Source of the DNA: SKLM01 sp964390305
Lineage (GTDB): Bacteria > Chloroflexota > Anaerolineae > B4-G1
Assembly (NCBI GenBank): GCA_964390305.1
Contig: CAYMHT010000121.1
Span: forward strand, 1 to 8,186
Direction of reading: 5' to 3'
DNA: 8,186 bases
Both the position numbers and the translations under genes were made by a program. Below the pieces are notes generated by a model. That model had not been told where the DNA came from and made no database searches. It was given only the letters and a program-made list of their open reading frames with translations. Below, piece by piece: positions 5,811 to 8,186 of the stretch (positions within the stretch are counted from its first letter, which is position 1; each line of letters begins with the position of its first letter).

Positions 5811-7232
5811 ATGACGAACAACCCCTTTGCAGATGCTCCGCGGGAGGCGTGCGGGGTCTTCGGAATCTACGCTCCCGGGATGAACGTGGCACGGCTGACG
5901 TTCTTTGCGCTGTATGCGCTGCAACACCGGGGTCAGGAGAGTGCGGGGATTGCGACGTGTGACGGAGGCACGGCGCACATGCATAAGGGCGGCGGCCTGG
6001 TCTCACACGTCTTCGACGAGGAGAGCCTCCAGTGCCTGCAGGGCGACCTGGCCATCGGGCACAACCGCTACTCGACGACCGGCGCATCGCGGCTGCGGAA
6101 CGCGCAGCCGTATCTGATCGAGACGGCCCTGGGCCCGTTGGGGGTGGCCCATAACGGCAACCTGACGAACGCCGGTGTGTTGCGGCGCGAGCTGCTGTAT
6201 CGCGGGGTGGGATTGATCTCCTCATCAGATACCGAGGTGATCACGCAGATGCTGGCCGGCGCGCCCGGACAGTCGTGGGAGGACAGGATCCGGGCTTTCA
6301 TGGAGCTGGCGGAGGGAGCGTACTCGCTGACAATCCTGACGCGGGAGGCGATCTACGCCGTACGGGATCCGTGGGGGTTCCGGCCTCTCTGCATTGGGCG
6401 GCTGGACGACGAGGGCTGGGCAATTGCCTCGGAATCGTGTGCACTGACCACGATCGGAGCCGAGTTCGTTCGGGAGGTGCGGCCGGGTGAGATCGTGCGC
6501 CTGGACGAGAACGGCATCACCGCTTGGCGGGGCGCGGAGACGAGCGAGGGCCCCTCGTTATGCATCTTCGAGTACATCTACTTCGCCCGGCCGGACTCGC
6601 TCTTGGAGGGACGCTCCGTCCACCAGGTGCGCCGGCGCCTGGGAGAGCGCCTCGCCCGCGAGCACTGGGTTGAGGCAGACATGGTGATTGGCGTCCCCGA
6701 TTCTGCCACGGCCCACGCCATCGGGTACGCCCACGAGGCCGACATCCCCTTCGGCGAGGTGTTGATCAAGAACCGCTATATCGGTAGGACTTTCATCCAG
6801 CCCGACGATCGTCTCCGTCGCCGAGGCGTGGCCCTCAAGTTCAACCCGTTGCCCGATCTGACGGGCCGGGGCAAGCGTGTCGTCATGGTGGACGACTCCA
6901 TCGTGCGGGGGAACACCAGCGGGGCGATCGTCGGCCTCCTGCGCCAGGCTGGAGCCGCCGAGGTCCACATGCGCGTGGCCTCGCCGCCGATCCGCCATCC
7001 GTGTTTCATGGGAGTCGATATGAGCACCCGCCAAGAGCTGATCGCTGCTCAGAAGGACGTGGACGAGATCGCGCACCATATTGGCGTGGACAGTCTGGGT
7101 TATCTATCCGTGGAGGGGCTTCGGGAGGCTGTGGAGCTGGATGGCGGCGGGTACTGCCGCGCCTGCTTCACTGGCCGGTACCCCCTCCCGGCTGTGGCCG
7201 GGATTGGCAAGGACATGTTCGAATCCTGGTAG
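5811..7232 (+). CDS. purF: Amidophosphoribosyltransferase PurF, [4Fe-4S] propeptide type
   Basis: Catalyses the committed first step, PRPP plus glutamine to phosphoribosylamine (EC 2.4.2.14). From ATG 5811 the protein is 473 residues. A 13-residue propeptide ends before Cys14 of EACGVFGIY; this Cys would become the N-terminal Ntn-hydrolase nucleophile after self-cleavage. The glutaminase domain shows QHRGQESAG (38-46), HNRYSTTGAS (84-93) and AHNGNLTN (113-120). The phosphoribosyltransferase domain has the PRPP loop VVMVDDSIVRGNTS (357-370). Cys251 (CIFEYIYFARPDS), Cys398 (HPCFMG), Cys449 and Cys452 (YCRACFTGRYP) match the four [4Fe-4S] ligands of the Bacillus subtilis enzyme. The start lies 1 base after the purE stop (TGAGATG), suggesting translational coupling. 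In-frame ATGs at 5784 and 5790 would overlap purE and lengthen the propeptide, and no strong Shine-Dalgarno site supports any of the three. Confidence 0.95.
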   Translation: MTNNPFADAPREACGVFGIYAPGMNVARLTFFALYALQHRGQESAGIATCDGGTAHMHKGGGLVSHVFDEESLQCLQGDLAIGHNRYSTTGASRLRNAQPYLIETALGPLGVAHNGNLTNAGVLRRELLYRGVGLISSSDTEVITQMLAGAPGQSWEDRIRAFMELAEGAYSLTILTREAIYAVRDPWGFRPLCIGRLDDEGWAIASESCALTTIGAEFVREVRPGEIVRLDENGITAWRGAETSEGPSLCIFEYIYFARPDSLLEGRSVHQVRRRLGERLAREHWVEADMVIGVPDSATAHAIGYAHEADIPFGEVLIKNRYIGRTFIQPDDRLRRRGVALKFNPLPDLTGRGKRVVMVDDSIVRGNTSGAIVGLLRQAGAAEVHMRVASPPIRHPCFMGVDMSTRQELIAAQKDVDEIAHHIGVDSLGYLSVEGLREAVELDGGGYCRACFTGRYPLPAVAGIGKDMFESW

Positions 7233-7267
7233 AGGCGAATCATGGAGGGCTTTGGAGGGGACAGCTT

Positions 7268-8186
7268 ATGCGCTTGATGGTCGTCGGGTCAGGGGGCCGA
7301 GAGCACACCCTGGCGTGGAAGCTGGTGGACTCCCCGTGGGGGAGCCCTGTACCTCAATTGGAGCGACTCTTCGTGGCACCGGGCAACGGCGGCACGGCGG
7401 CGATTGCTGAAAACGTTCCCATTGCGGCAGGCGATGTCCCTGCTCTGGTGTCGTTCGCCCGTGAGAGAGGGATCGATCTGACGATCGTGGGGCCAGAGGC
7501 TCCTCTGGTGGCTGGCCTGGTGGATGCCTTCGCGGAAGCCGGGCTCCGTGCCTTTGGCCCCTCCGCTGCCGCAGCCCAGCTGGAGGGATCGAAGGTCTTC
7601 GCCAAGCGATTCATGATCGAGGAGGGCATCCCGACGGCGGTGGGGGCGGCGTTCGACGACTACGAGACGGCCCTTGCCTATTTGCGGCAACATGGGGCTC
7701 CGGTGGTGATCAAGGCCAGCGGCCTGGCGGCGGGCAAGGGCGTCGCCGTGTGCCCGACACTGGATGCCGCGGAGGCGGCGCTCCACAGAACCATGGTCGA
7801 GCGAGTGTTCGGGGCGGCGGGTGACGAGGTGCTCATCGAGGAGTGCCTGACGGGAGAAGAGGCGTCGCTGCTTGCCTTCAGCGACGGCGAGACGGTGGTG
7901 CCGATGCCTCCCGCTCGAGACTACAAGCGGGCCCACGACGGCGATCGGGGTCCAAACACTGGCGGCATGGGCTGTTATGCCCCCTCTCCCTATCTCCCGC
8001 CAGCCACGGTGAGCGAGGTCGTCGGGCGGATCCTGCGGCCTGCTGTGGACGGAATGCGTCGGCGAGGTACACCCTACGTCGGCGTGCTCTACGCGGGTCT
8101 CATGCTAACCGACGACGGCCCGCGGGTGCTGGAGTTCAACTGCCGCTTCGGCGATCCGGAGGCGCAGGTGATCCTGCCCCTGCTGG
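7268..8186 (+). CDS. purD: GAR synthetase PurD, N-terminal 306 residues (cut by right edge)
   Basis: Phosphoribosylamine-glycine ligase (EC 6.3.4.13) joins glycine to phosphoribosylamine with ATP; it is an ATP-grasp enzyme acting directly after PurF. The frame from ATG 7268 has no stop before the window ends, so it is truncated by the edge and not broken. It begins MRLMVVGSGGREHTLAWKL (the PurD N-terminal signature) and shows APGNGGT (37-43), IVGPEAPL (73-80), VVIKASGLAAGKGV (146-159, ATP-grasp lysine), GPNTGGMGCYAP (228-239) and EFNCRFGDPEAQ (289-300, metal/ATP-binding Glu and Asn). The family is about 420-430 residues, so about 115-125 are missing. GGAGG (7254-7258) lies 9 bases before the ATG. 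RDYKR (217-221) stands where many PurD proteins have QDHKR. Confidence 0.95.
   Translation, partial: MRLMVVGSGGREHTLAWKLVDSPWGSPVPQLERLFVAPGNGGTAAIAENVPIAAGDVPALVSFARERGIDLTIVGPEAPLVAGLVDAFAEAGLRAFGPSAAAAQLEGSKVFAKRFMIEEGIPTAVGAAFDDYETALAYLRQHGAPVVIKASGLAAGKGVAVCPTLDAAEAALHRTMVERVFGAAGDEVLIEECLTGEEASLLAFSDGETVVPMPPARDYKRAHDGDRGPNTGGMGCYAPSPYLPPATVSEVVGRILRPAVDGMRRRGTPYVGVLYAGLMLTDDGPRVLEFNCRFGDPEAQVILPLL

Noticed and set aside
7289..7936. A 215-codon open frame on the - strand inside purD
   Set aside because: It is opposite the conserved ATP-grasp coding sequence, which has all expected PurD motifs; no independent support.

Overview
The window is one end of a de novo purine (IMP) biosynthesis operon. 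Six pathway genes lie head to tail on the + strand in the order purL-purQ-purC-purE-purF-purD. The purL product carries two fused PurS domains. purD is cut by the right edge, so it has no stop codon here. A divergent gene on the - strand is cut by the left edge; only its very acidic first 41 codons are present.

Layout: 1-123 is the start of the divergent acidic protein (-). 124-409 is a 286-base intergenic region. It is locally AT-rich and holds candidate promoters for both directions, two of which share overlapping -10 elements. 410-7232 holds purL, purQ, purC, purE and purF, with gaps of 63, 48, 45 and 1 bases. 7268-8186 is partial purD after a 35-base gap. I see no rho-independent terminator between the genes, so a single long transcript is likely. 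I see no tRNA, rRNA, CRISPR array or mobile element.

How the genes work together: PurF makes phosphoribosylamine from PRPP and glutamine, and PurD ligates glycine to it. PurL (with built-in PurS) and PurQ form FGAM synthase. PurE carboxylates AIR and PurC adds aspartate to give SAICAR. Formylation (PurN/PurT), PurM, PurB and PurH are not in the window.

The unusual biology lies in the enzyme types. FGAM synthase is a tandem PurS-PurS-PurL chain plus a long PurQ, and both look like a split version of the single-chain 'large' enzyme. PurE is of the class II (CO2-using, PAICS/Treponema-like) type, which fits the absence of purK beside it. PurC is of the longer, yeast Ade1-like type. PurF has the propeptide and four cysteines of the [4Fe-4S] type.

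Organism: a GC-rich bacterium (about 60-65% by eye) using Shine-Dalgarno sites and some GTG starts. The combination of fused PurS-PurL, class II PurE and Fe-S PurF suggests to me a Chloroflexota-like lineage, but this is an inference from gene types and is only moderately supported.
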